Assembly: GCF_017591425.1 (NCBI RefSeq)
Contig: NW_024465369.1
Location: 30,527,501 to 30,591,500 of the forward strand
Source: Ochotona curzoniae
Taxonomy: Eukaryota > Chordata > Mammalia > Lagomorpha > Ochotonidae
Direction: 5' to 3'
DNA length: 64,000 bases
Shown one piece after another: positions 1 through 9,243 of the stretch; the stretch's first letter is position 1; every line of letters begins with the position of its first letter. A program made the translations under genes and the position numbers. Under the pieces are notes generated by a model. It had not been told where the DNA came from. It was given only the letters and a program-made list of their open reading frames with translations, and made no database searches.

Positions 1-71
1 AGAACACATTGCCTTCGCTAGGCAAAGTAATGTGCTTTAATTCTATAGAATCGGAGAGAGGATTTAGGAAT

Positions 72-130
72 CAACATGAGGTTCCTGTCCTGGTTCTGTC
101 ACTTGCCAGTTATGCGGTGTTGGACAAGCA
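72..130 (+). repeat. MIR SINE fragment
   Basis: The stretch resembles the conserved core of the ancient MIR SINE (loss-of-detail match to 'tcctggctctgccacttactagctgtgtgac'). It is short and diverged, so the call rests on the pattern 'cctggttctgtcacttgccag'. The rest of 131-498 shows no repeat or gene that I recognise. Confidence 0.4.
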
Positions 131-510
131 TTAGGCCTGTGTTCCCAGGGGTTCTGACTTTGCGAGTGGAGTCTTTCAGAGACTCAGCAGTCCTTTCAAG
201 CACCCTTAACACCTCGGGAAGCCTAGTATTCATCTCCTGGCGCTGTTGTCTCTTTTTGATCTCCAGTTCCCAAAGTAGGAGCCTGTTCCTGATTGCTGTT
301 TTCTGGGTCCATGGGAGGGTGTGCTTAGCAAAATTACTTCTCCACTAGTTCAGGGAAAGATTCAAAATGGAATGAAAGTAAATTTAAGTGTTCAATTTAC
401 CATTTTAACTAAAGCTGTGTTATAATCGTTATGAGGAATCTTTAAAATACACTTCTTTTGATAACTAGAGAAATATTGTTAAGAATCTTCCTTTAAAGAT
501 TTGAAATATC

Positions 511-842
511 GGGCCTGGCGCAGTGGCGCAAGTGGTTAAGGTCCTCACCTTGCACGCCCAGGATCCCATATGGGCGCCGGTTCTATCCCGGCAGCCCCGC
601 TTCCCTTCCAGCCCCCTGCCGGTGGCCCAGGAAAGCAGTCAAGGACGGCCAAAGCTTTGGGACCCTGCACCCGTGTGGGAGACCCGGAAGAGGCTCCTGG
701 CTTCGGATCGGCATAGCATTGGCCGTTGTGCTCACTTAGGGAGTGAATCATCGGACGGAAGATCTTCCTCTCTGTCTCTCCTCTCTGTATATCCGCCTTT
801 CCAATAAACAAAATAATAAAAATAAATCTTTAAAAAAAGAAA
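511..842 (+). mobile_element. Young C-SINE (gcgcaag head) with 3' transduction
   Basis: Full-length tRNA-derived C-SINE. It has an RNA polymerase III box A like 'tggcgcaagtgg', a box B like 'ggttctatccc', the body with 'gggaccctgcacccg', a CT-rich 3' part and an A-rich tail. The expected target-site duplication is not next to this tail. The 12-bp word atttgaaatatc lies at 499-510, directly before the SINE, and again at 911-922. This implies that 843-910 was copied along with the SINE as a 3' transduction ending in its own A-run. Confidence 0.93.
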
Positions 843-910
843 ATAGTCTTACTAAATCAGTGCTATTCAGTGATGTCTCAGCTAATAAATGTTATTAAAT
901 TAAAAAAAAT
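843..910 (+). other. Probable SINE 3'-transduced segment
   Basis: About 68 bp of non-SINE sequence lie between the SINE tail and the downstream copy of the target-site duplication. The segment contains AATAAA at 884-889 followed by an A-rich run at about 900-910. This is what is expected if transcription read past the SINE tail at a parental locus and the longer RNA was retroposed. Confidence 0.65.
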
Positions 911-1039
911 ATTTGAAATATCTTTTTAAAATTCCTTATAAAAATGAATATAACAACAACCTTTTTCAGTTGCTGTGTGCTTTAACATAATCTAAGGGTT
1001 TGTCTTATAATTACTGTTAAGTATTCTATATATATTTTA

Positions 1040-1500
1040 AAAATTTTGTTAATATAAAACAAATTTCTTATATTTCATGGGTACAATTCAAAGAAGATAT
1101 CTACACTTTCCCTCTTCCCCTATTTCGTCTCTTAAACCTTTCCTTCCATTCTTTTTATCTTTAATTCAATTTTTAGAAAAACATAATTTTAACCCACTGC
1201 ATAGTCACAGATTTAATGTACTGCAGACCATAGTATTCAACAAGTAAAAAGTACAGACTACAGCTCTATAGGAATATAAAATGACTAAAAACAGTCAAAT
1301 CACAGAATGTTCGTTTCATTCTTATACATTTTTCGTGTTCTGTGTTATCTGCTACATATCAAAGAAAGCATATGTTAATTGTGTTTTGGGGACTGGTTTA
1401 TTTACTAAACATAATGGCTTTCAGTTGTATCCATTTTGTTGTAAAAGACTATTTCATTTTGTGTCTGAATAGTATTTCACAATTATATATACCACATTTC
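1040..1500 (-). mobile_element. LINE-1 3' end (3' UTR and ORF2 C-terminus), antisense
   Basis: Read on the minus strand this is the end of LINE-1 ORF2 (sense of 'gaaatactattcag') followed by a lagomorph-type L1 3' UTR. The hallmark antisense words are 'ttactaaacataatggctttcagttg' style, split here, and 'ccattttgttgtaaaagac'. The element is interrupted at about 1500 by a later insertion and resumes at about 4395. It is 5'-truncated and not coding. Confidence 0.85.
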
Positions 1501-1519
1501 TTTTTTTTTCATTTTAAAT

Positions 1520-1525
1520 TTTATT
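1520..1525 (-). promoter_or_regulatory. AATAAA polyadenylation signal of the HAL1-like element
   Basis: The plus-strand word tttatt is AATAAA on the element's strand. It sits about 12-20 bases before the A-tail, the usual spacing for a LINE 3' end. This supports 1503-2080 as a true 3' UTR, not random sequence. Confidence 0.6.
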
Positions 1526-2084
1526 TATATTATCATTTTATGATATAATTCCGTAGACTCTGGGATTTTCCTCATCACCTTGCCCCAAATCCCTCTTCCA
1601 CACACTGATTTCCACTATGCTATTACAATAGTATAGTTCTTCTTAAACAGTTATATTCCATCATTGTGGGCAGGGACAATGGCAGAGAGTCCATCATCCT
1701 ATTGTAAAATGTATTTAACAGTTTTATCGGGAGTGAGTATTTGATCTAGAAGTAGAAATACATATTAACGCATATCCTCACATCTGGGTATGATCACTGC
1801 CATTACACAGATACTATACACCCCCTTAAATGAAAAGCCACAAAACAAAATCAACAACAGCAAGAAAAATAAGTTTATAACATCATGTAGTTAAATAACA
1901 TGCTATTGAATTACTAATGTGTCACTGAAGAAATGAAAAAGAAAATCAAGAATCTTCTTGAAGAAAATGATGCTATTGTATGACCCATCAATCAATGAAG
2001 AATTTCATATGAGGAAAAAAAACTTTCTTGAAGAAATGAAAAAAATTTCAAAATCCGTAAGATATAGTTTCTGCTCAACTTTGT

Positions 2085-2215
2085 TGGTGACATGTGTCTT
2101 CTGCAGGCAACAAATAGATGTGTTTTGTTTTTTCATTCAATCTACTACTCTGTCACATTTGATTGATGGGTTTAATTCATTTAATCCATTCAGAGTTAAT
2201 ACGAATGTGTAGTAA
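2085..2215 (-). pseudogene. LINE-1 ORF2 N-terminal stub (endonuclease start)
   Basis: The minus strand encodes fragments of the first residues of the L1 ORF2 apurinic-like endonuclease. 'TLNGLNELN' is like the family's NINGLN start, followed across a stop by 'TSICCLQKTHVTNK', which corresponds to the family's SICCLQETH motif with the catalytic E replaced by K. The endonuclease and reverse transcriptase that should follow are missing. Confidence 0.7.
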
Positions 2216-2245
2216 TTTGGTCCTGTCATTTTAGCAGTGGGTTGT

Positions 2246-3270
2246 TCATTGTTTGATTTGGTCTTCTCTTGTTATTTTACTGGGATGTCTTCCCATTTGC
2301 CATTGGTTTAGGTGGGTACTATTCTTTTTCTCTGTCAAGAGAACAATTTTAAGTATCATTTGTAGGGCAGATGTGGAACAAGTGTGTTCTTTGAATTTTG
2401 CTTTACTGTGGAAAAATTTTATTTCATTTTCAAAAACAAAGGATAGCTTTGCCGGTTTGTTATCCTGGGCTAATGGTTTTCTCCTCTTAGAATCTGGAAT
2501 ATGTTGCTGCATTCTCTTCTGGCCTGTAGAGTTTCCTGTGAAAGGTCATCTGTGAGTATGATTGAGATTCCTCTACAGGTCAATTGACTTTTTCACATAC
2601 ACACTTAAGCTTGCTTATCATGTGTTGTGGTGAGAATCGCTTTTGTTCAACCCTGTTGGAAGTTCTGTGCCCCTCCTATATTCTGTTTCCCAAATCTTTC
2701 TCCAGATTAGAGAAGTATTCCTTTATTATTTCATTTAATACATCTTTAAACCCAGCTTCTTTTTCTTCAGCTTCTGGAACTCCCATAACTCATAGTTGGC
2801 CTTTTAATAGTGTCTCTTAATTCTTGAATACTTTCCTCATTGTTCTTAGTTTTCTTATAAATTATAACTTAGAAATTGAATTTGACTCAATTCTTCATCC
2901 AGCTTTTTGGTTGTTTCACCATTGTGGCAAGAAATATCTTCCAATTCTGAAATTATTTCTTCTGCATCATTCTTCTATCATGGAGACTTTCCACTGAATT
3001 TTTAATTTGCTCCATTGCATCCTTAATTTCTAACAGTTATAGTTGATTTTGTTTCAGTGTTATTTCCTTTATGATATATTCCCTGAGCTCCTGTATGTGC
3101 TTCTTGTTGTTGATAAGAAGCTTTATAATGAGTTTTCTGAATTCTGTATCCTCCATTTTCTCAATGTATTTTTCAGTTAACTCTGAGGTTGGTAAAGGGT
3201 TTAGCTCCCTTGCAGGGGAGTCTTCAGTAATATTCATTGTACCTCTGTCTCTTCTTTTGCTCTTGGTCAT
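2246..3270 (-). pseudogene. LINE-1 ORF1 (RNA-binding chaperone) remnant
   Basis: L1 ORF1p is a trimeric nucleic-acid chaperone that packages L1 RNA. The start codon is at 3270-3268. The first 77 residues (MTKSKRRDRG...) are lysine/glutamate-rich, like the N-terminus and coiled-coil start. The C-terminal domain appears at 2512-2246 with PAKLSFVFENEIKFF and a downstream ALQ motif, matching the conserved end of the ORF1p CTD. The middle part (about 2820-2513) is broken by stops and frameshifts, so no full protein can be made. Confidence 0.75.
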
Positions 3271-4379
3271 TGTACTACTTCTCTTTAGGGCAGGTTTCTA
3301 AGCTGTGTTACCCACAGATCTATAGTTCGATTTTACTGATTGTATTTGGTACAAGATTCCTTGTTTTGCAGTTACTTATGCCACTCCCTGCAGTGAGTTT
3401 TAGGTGTGGGTTCTTGTGTTAGGCTTCTATCATAATCCTGCTATGATTTCATGCTGTGGCTGCACTGTTGTTTGTACAGTCTTTCTCCCACTTCTGGTTC
3501 AAGCAGTTCCCAGTATTAGGAAGACACTGGGTATCCTAAATAACTAAGATGTTGGTGGTGCTAATCTTGCCAGAACCTGCTATCCATTATGTCTGAGGAC
3601 TACTCAGACCTATTTTGACCCATAGCATGCCAAATTGAGTACTATTTTCTCTATGAGACCAAGTGCAATGCACTGAGCTGGAAGCAAGTTCACTCCCAGC
3701 TCTTCACATGCACATTTCACTGTTGTCCCTCCAGTCTCAAAACCCTTGCCACCTTGTATACATTGGCACCTGATGTGCTATTGGTGGAGTCCTGGATCTG
3801 CTGGGCATTAGGTCTTGGGGTACTTGGACCTATTTGGGGTGGAACCTGTAGGATGCCACATTGGTGCAATGTGCTGAGCTAGAAATGACTTCACTCCCAG
3901 CTTAGTACCTGTGCCATCCCATCCCACAGCTTTTGCTTCCCTACCAAAAAATGGCACCTGCTGCTGTGGGGTGGAGGGTGGGGTAGGGGGTAGGAGGTCT
4001 GGGATGTGAAATTCATGCTGTTCCTGCACTGCCTGTTTGAGGTATACTGCTGTCTCCGCTCGATGAACAGGATAGGCAGTTGTTTGCCTGGGTTCACCTT
4101 CTAAGCTCCCAGTGAACTCCAGTTGCCTCCTGGCTGCTGGTGGAACTCTGGCCATTGGTGGAACTCAGATCACTGCGTGCTGACTGCCATTGGGATATTT
4201 GGTCACTGAAATGCACACTGTTGTCTCTGCTGGTTTCCTGTGTCCTTTGGTGTCCTGTTGCCCCTCTGCTGTCAGCCTGTCTTCATCTATTTCCTAGAAT
4301 GTGTCCTCTCTGCTTCACCCTGCCTAATGATTCTCTGTTTAAACACATCCTTACCCTATTTCACCATCCTGCTTCTCTC
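3271..4379 (-). repeat. L1-type 5' UTR with internal duplication
   Basis: The GC-richer 5' region lies upstream of ORF1 on the minus strand. Two related segments (about 3650-3780 and 3855-3975 on the plus strand) share 'cactcccagct' and 'ttggcacctg'-like words, so the 5' UTR appears to contain a diverged duplication of roughly 200 bp. The 115-aa minus-strand open frame at 3808-4155 lies here and looks incidental. Confidence 0.55.
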
Positions 4380-4394
4380 TATATCATATTTCTT

Positions 4395-4440
4395 TATACA
4401 GTCATCAGTTGAGCAACACTTGGGTTGATTCCATCACTTA
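4395..4440 (-). mobile_element. Continuation of the older LINE-1 ORF2 3' part
   Basis: The words 'cagtcatcagttgagcaacacttgggttgattccat', seen antisense, are the next piece of L1 ORF2 expected after position 1500. This shows that the 1503-4379 element landed inside this older L1. The match fades after about 4440. Confidence 0.7.
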
Positions 4441-6487
4441 AAGAATGACAGAATTTAAATGAGCAATGGATTTTGGACAATTATATATGTTGCTAACCAT
4501 AATCCCTTTATTTTAAAATTATTTTTTGCATTTTCAATTTTTATTTATATCCTTAAGTTTCAAAAGCCAAAGTAATTCCTTAGTAATAGTTTATGAGTAA
4601 TCATGTATTTTCATGGCCCTTGAATATATATCTTTCAGATTTGCTGACAAATAAAGCATAATTTGGCCAGCCATAGCACTCTTCATTTGAGACCTCCATT
4701 CCTGCTGGCATTTCATACTACAAAGGAGACAATTGGAAACCACCTGGACATTTTGTTGTCTTTTCCATTTTATTTGTGTGTTGACTTGCTTTGATTTTTA
4801 TGTGGTCCATTTTTACAATCAATGTAATACTTCCCTATTTTACCTATAATTGTTCTTTTTCATACCCATGACTGCTTTATTGATTTACAGCATTTTACTT
4901 TTGATTTTTAGCGGGGGATGGGGGGAGGACATGCCTCGTGCTATTATATCGATGATGCCAAATACTTTACTTAAAATTAACTTTGATTTCCCTTGGAAAT
5001 CATTTTTCAGAGACTGTTCTTCCACGGCTCTTTAGTATACTTTTTTCCTTTATGTAAGGTCTTACTTAGTAAACCCATATTAGCCTTTAGCTGTGATTGT
5101 CATTTCTGAGTTTTGAAATGTCCACCTAATACTACTCATGCAGAGGATCCAGGAGTATTGGCCCCAGTTCTGGTCCTCTGGTTTGTAAGTGAAATTCCTC
5201 TTATGAATCTTCAACCCTGTAGCAGATTGATGTGTATAAGCTTTGACCTATTTTTGATAGACTAGAAGAGTTTTGTATAAGGCAGCTTTCTCCAGTCCCT
5301 TCTTCTCTGTTACTTTCTGTATGGATTATGTAAGAACTCCAACTCCCAGCATTCAACATGTTCACACATCATCTTGTTCCTAAAGCTGCTTTTCTGCAGC
5401 TAAATGATGCCAGAGTGGAACAAAAAAAAGGACTTCCCCTTCTCTCTTTTAAAGTAGCCATCACTAACTGATGGTGTGGGAGATTTTTTGCTGCTGCGTT
5501 GGAAAGCATCCTCAAGTCATGGCCCATTGCTGTCTGGGGTTTTAACTGATGCAGACTTTTGCATTTGTGTTCAAGATGGCAAAAAGTGAAAAAAGGGAGA
5601 TGTGCAGATGAAGATTCTCTTGCTTCCTTCGAGGCCTACAGATTGTTTTTTATTGCCTCTAATCACATTTTAAAATATACTTTTCCATTTTCAGATTTTG
5701 TTTTCCTGATTATAGCAATAAATTAGGGATCATATCTGCCTTTTTATGGTTAGATGCACCTTCATTTCATTCTCTCTCTTTACAGATAGTCTGTCAAATG
5801 TGGGAGAGACTTTACCAGGGGCTGCTACCTGGAATTGACTAGTATGATACTCCACAAATAACAACATCTTTCTTTTATGTTGTAGAATCCTTGAAAATTT
5901 TTTTCCAGCAAATATTTTGTGCCTTCTAAATATTCATCGCAAGTTGTTATTCAAATGATGCAGTCATTAGTGCTCCAGTGATAGGACACATGCTTTAAGA
6001 AAACTGGGTCATGTTAGTGATGAAATACCATGTAGATGCTGTGTGATAGTAGCATAAAGTAGTTTGCCTTTTGATTGGTCATCCTTTTCTTTGTTTTCAT
6101 GTGTGATGTGTAACCAGGTGTACTTCTAACATAAATTCTGGTACACAATTTACTAAAATACAGGCAGCTTTTAAAGACACAGTGATTCATACATCAAAAA
6201 TGCAAGAAATTGGAAGTTGAGTACAAAGTAAAATGAAAGTTTCTTTTGTGTAAATATATATGTAGGCACTCATATATTAAAGAACATAAAATATTTTCAT
6301 GATTTAAAATAAAACCTTAAAGCTCTCTTAATTAAAAACTGAAGCTTAACAGCTCAGTGTGGTTTGTAGTGGAATAAGACTGCAAACCATTTACAAGAAT
6401 AATTTGAGTTTTTAGATTCTATGCACATTCCTTTAGAAACATCCTCAAAGATGTTAATAAATAGTTATTAAAGACACAGAAGAAGCA
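4441..6487. other. Unique AT-rich intron, no gene or repeat recognised
   Basis: I see no open frame of interest, no SINE and no clear LINE in this stretch. Short A/T runs only. It is presumably CERS6 intron, by its position upstream of the exon at 7669. Confidence 0.5.
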
Positions 6488-6752
6488 AGCATTTGGAAAG
6501 GCAGTTGAGTATGCTTGGGTTCAAGTCCTAGCTCCACTTCTGAGTCCAGCTTCTTGTTGACATGTACCCTCAGAGGCAGGAGGGATAGCTCACGTGATTG
6601 CCTCGCCACCACCCCAGTGGGAGATCTGCATCGAAGAGCAGGCTCCTGGCTTTGGCCTGGCCCAGCAATGGTCGTTGCAGGCAATAGAGTAGTCACTAGC
6701 AAATGGAAGATCTCCTTTCTCTCTCTCTCTGTCTTTCTCCCAAATAAATAAG
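6488..6752 (+). mobile_element. Old C-SINE
   Basis: Diverged tRNA-derived SINE with the order 'gcatttggaaaggcagttgag', 'gggttcaagtcctagctccac', 'ctcctggctttggcctggcccagc' and a terminal (CT)n followed by 'ccaaataaataag'. This is an older subfamily than the copy at 511, and no target-site duplication is clear. Confidence 0.85.
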
Positions 6753-7319
6753 GACTAACAATTTATGAGAATACAAAATAATTTAAATATTAATGTTTAT
6801 ATTTTTACACATAGCTGTAGTTACTCATTCCAGAAAAATAATTCAGAACTACCTTACATACCTTTATAATGTTGAACCAAATTCTCCCAAAGATGATTAA
6901 CAAAGGTTTCATGTTGGGGAAAGAGAAAAGAAGCAGTAAGCAAATATAGCAATTAACTGAGGAAATGTTAGATTACTGTATGTTACCCATGCACTAGATT
7001 CTTAATTTCTAAACAAGAGCTTCTTTTACCTCCTGGTAGCTCCCATGTAACAGCCTCTGCAGGTACTTGTGCAAAGTTCTTACTTTGTAAGGACTTCATA
7101 AGCTGGATCCAAAATTAGATGGAAACAAACACATGAGTATTGTAAAAATGCTATCATCAAGTACACTATGTTGATCATTTACACACCAAATTTAAACTTA
7201 TGCTTTCTTTCCGAAACTGGAGATATAGTTTTAGGGTTACTGTAAAGGCTAGAAATTATAGAAGTGTTATGAGTAGGAGTGCGAGACTGGGAAGCAAGGG
7301 AATGAAATAGGAACTTGGA

Positions 7320-7440
7320 AGTAAGACACGATTGAGTTTAATGCCTTGTCCAGGCATTTCTAGCTGTGGAAATCTGAGAAAGTTCCTTAACACTATTCAG
7401 ACTTGTACATTTACAAATGGTTGTGAATCAGGAGAAATAA
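7320..7440 (+). repeat. MIR SINE
   Basis: Ancient MIR pattern: 'gtccaggcatttctagctgtggaaatctgagaaagttcc' followed by a region like 'catttacaaatggttgtgaa', matching the family's 'ctgtaaaatgggga' block. Diverged. Confidence 0.5.
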
Positions 7441-7597
7441 TCACAAGTGCTTAAAAATCACAAAAAGGTTAGATTATAAATATAATTATTAATACTAAAA
7501 TACTTCCTAGAAGCCATGCGCATGAGTGTATTTGTTCTGCTGGCAATTCCTCATAGACTGAATCCCTGGTTGGCAGCAGAAGAACAAATGTTGTAAC

Positions 7598-7649
7598 TTT
7601 TTTGTAAGCTTAGTGACACATAATTTTTTGTAAGCTTAATGTGATATAA
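7598..7649 (+). repeat. 26-bp tandem duplication next to the splice acceptor
   Basis: Two adjacent copies of a 26-bp unit beginning ttttttgtaagctta (7598-7623 and 7624-7649) differ at four positions. Each contains a gtaagct word that resembles a splice donor. The second copy ends 19 bases before the CERS6 exon and so forms part of its acceptor region. Confidence 0.85.
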
Positions 7650-7668
7650 TGTTTTTAACTTTCTACAG

Positions 7669-7726
7669 GTGGAGATTTTCATTTTACCTGTATGTTTTTA
7701 CCTATGGAGTTCGGTTCCTGAAAAAG
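7669..7726 (+). CDS. CERS6: Ceramide synthase 6 internal exon (partial CDS)
   Basis: Ceramide synthases are ER membrane enzymes that N-acylate sphingoid bases with acyl-CoA; CERS6 is known to favour C14-C16 acyl chains. This exon has 58 bp. The acceptor is tttctacag before 7669 and the donor is gtaagc from 7727. It enters with the last base of a split codon (a G completing what would be ATG), then gives 19 codons, WRFSFYLYVFTYGVRFLKK, and exits in phase 0. The peptide is the aromatic-rich membrane segment at the start of the TLC domain; the catalytic histidines lie in later exons not found here. From memory CERS6 reads SFYLYVFTYGVRFLKK, while CERS5 has a different middle, so CERS6 is preferred. 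Transcription is left to right, so 7727-64000 is its downstream intron unless an exon was missed. Confidence 0.82.
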
Positions 7727-8011
7727 GTAAGCTGTGTCAAATTACTTTATGTACTTCACAGATAATTTAAAACCTATATAAAAGTACTTCAAGAAATCCA
7801 TGAAAAATGAAATGTAATGATAACCTTATTTAGGTACAAAACATTTTTGAAACTTCAGCATGGTTTTATGGTTATATATTTTCCATGAACTTTTCAAAGA
7901 GCCCTCATTTTTCATATTTTTGTATGTGACTAAAGTAATATTTTAAGGAATAATAATTAATAGATTTTGGGGGAAGCAATTGGTGTGTTATGGTTCAATT
8001 TCTTAAATTAT

Positions 8012-8342
8012 TTAATTTTGTCTTTTTTATGGTTTATTGGAAAGTCAGATATACAGAGAGAAAGATCTCTCATCCGATAATTCACTCCACAAATGGCCAC
8101 AATGGCCGGAGCTCAGCCTATCTGAAGCCAAGAACTAGGAGCCTCTTCTGGGTCTCCCACGTGGGTATAAGGTCCCAAGGCTTTGGGCCATCCTTGATTG
8201 CTTTCCCAGGCTGCAAGCATGGAACTGGATGGGAATTGGGGCCACTGGGATTAGAACCGGTGCCCAACTGGGATCCCGGCGCATACAAGGCAAGGAATTT
8301 AGCTGCTAGGCTACTGTGCTGGGCCCTTAATTTTGTCTTTTT
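8012..8342 (-). mobile_element. Young C-SINE with target-site duplication
   Basis: Antisense C-SINE body at 8028-8326, from 'ttattggaaagtcag' to the head complement 'ctactgtgctgggccc'. It is flanked by the 16-bp direct repeat ttaattttgtcttttt (8012-8027 and 8327-8342). It landed directly beside the tail of the older SINE that follows. Confidence 0.92.
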
Positions 8343-8652
8343 AAAATTTTTTATTGGAAAGGCAGATTCTTAGAGAGAAGGAGACAAAGATCTTCCATCT
8401 GCTGGTTCACTCCCAGGTTGGCTGCAACGTCTGGAGCTGAACCATTTCTAAGCCAGGAGCCAGGAGCTTCTTTCAGGTCTCCCATGTGTGGGTGAAGGAT
8501 CCCAAGGCTTTGGATCATCCTCCACTGTTTTCCCAGGCCATTAGCAGGGAGCTGAATGGGAAGTGGAGCAGCCGAGACAGGAGTTGTTGCCCATACGGGA
8601 TGCTGACACTTGCACGGGAGGATTAATTAATTAATCCATCATGCCAGGCCCT
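8343..8652 (-). mobile_element. C-SINE, antisense
   Basis: Second antisense C-SINE, from 'ttttttattggaaaggcag' to 'catcatgccaggcccta'. It contains the short AT repeat ttaattaattaat near its head. More diverged than its neighbour at 8028. Confidence 0.9.
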
Positions 8653-9079
8653 AAATTACAAAATATTTTAGTTGATTCTAAATAGTAGATCAATACAAAT
8701 TTTTTCTAATGAAAGATGTTCCTATGGCTCATAGCTATTCTACCTGGATATTAAATTTGTGTATCAGAAGCTTTAGGATGCCTGTTTGATGCTTTGAAAG
8801 AAATTGAAGTTTCCTCATATAATTTGGAAGCATTCATTTTTTGCAATGTGTGTTATTACTGTAACTTTCACCAATAGAATTTATTCTGTACAGTTAGTAG
8901 GAGACCAACACCATCAGCTGGTGGGAAGCTTGGCTGTTTGGTGGATTGTGTTTTCACTGCTGCTTTTTGTTATTGTTCAATCCCATTTAAACTGGGATAC
9001 CATATGCTATTAAATAGTTCCTTACAGTGCCATAGTATTTTTTTCAGGTTATTTAAATGAGTATTGGTATTACTGATAA

Positions 9080-9243
9080 GTATACCAAATCCAAAAAATC
9101 TTAAATGCCCCCAAAATCCAAAAGCTTTCTGAGCTGATTATCAATGTTTACCTTATATAGTCTATGCAAATATTTGAAAAGCAGAAAACCCCTGAGATCT
9201 GAGTGCACTCTGCCCCAAGGATTTCAGATAAGAGATGGTCAAT
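9080..9243 (-). mobile_element. Tigger-type (TcMar) DNA transposon fossil
   Basis: The run 'ccaaaatccaaaagctttctgagc' and the closing 'ggatttcagataagagatggtcaa' match the family pattern of Tigger-derived MITEs built on 'ccaaaatccgaaa...tttttgagc...ggattttcggattagggatg'. Strand is uncertain and the copy is internally diverged. Confidence 0.5.

Larger units (their letters stand above)
1503..4379 (-). mobile_element. HAL1-like (half-LINE-1) retrotransposon, antisense
   Basis: A nearly complete minus-strand element of about 2.9 kb. In sense order it has an L1-type 5' UTR (4379 to about 3271), ORF1 (from 3270), a short stub of the ORF2 endonuclease start (about 2215-2085), a roughly 570-bp 3' part and an A-tail (the T-run at 1501-1509). 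Most of ORF2 is absent, which is the architecture of HAL1 half-L1 elements. The flanks look like imperfect target-site duplications: tatataccacatttctt at 1486-1502 and tatatcatatttctt at 4380-4394. The older L1 reads through on either side. The alternative is an ordinary L1 with a large internal deletion. It is inactive, because ORF1 is broken. Confidence 0.7.

Noticed and set aside
1486..4394. Two separate unrelated L1 fragments at 1040-1500 and 2085-4440
   Set aside because: The words at 4395-4440 continue the older L1 exactly where 1500 stops, so an insertion between two halves of one L1 explains the data better.
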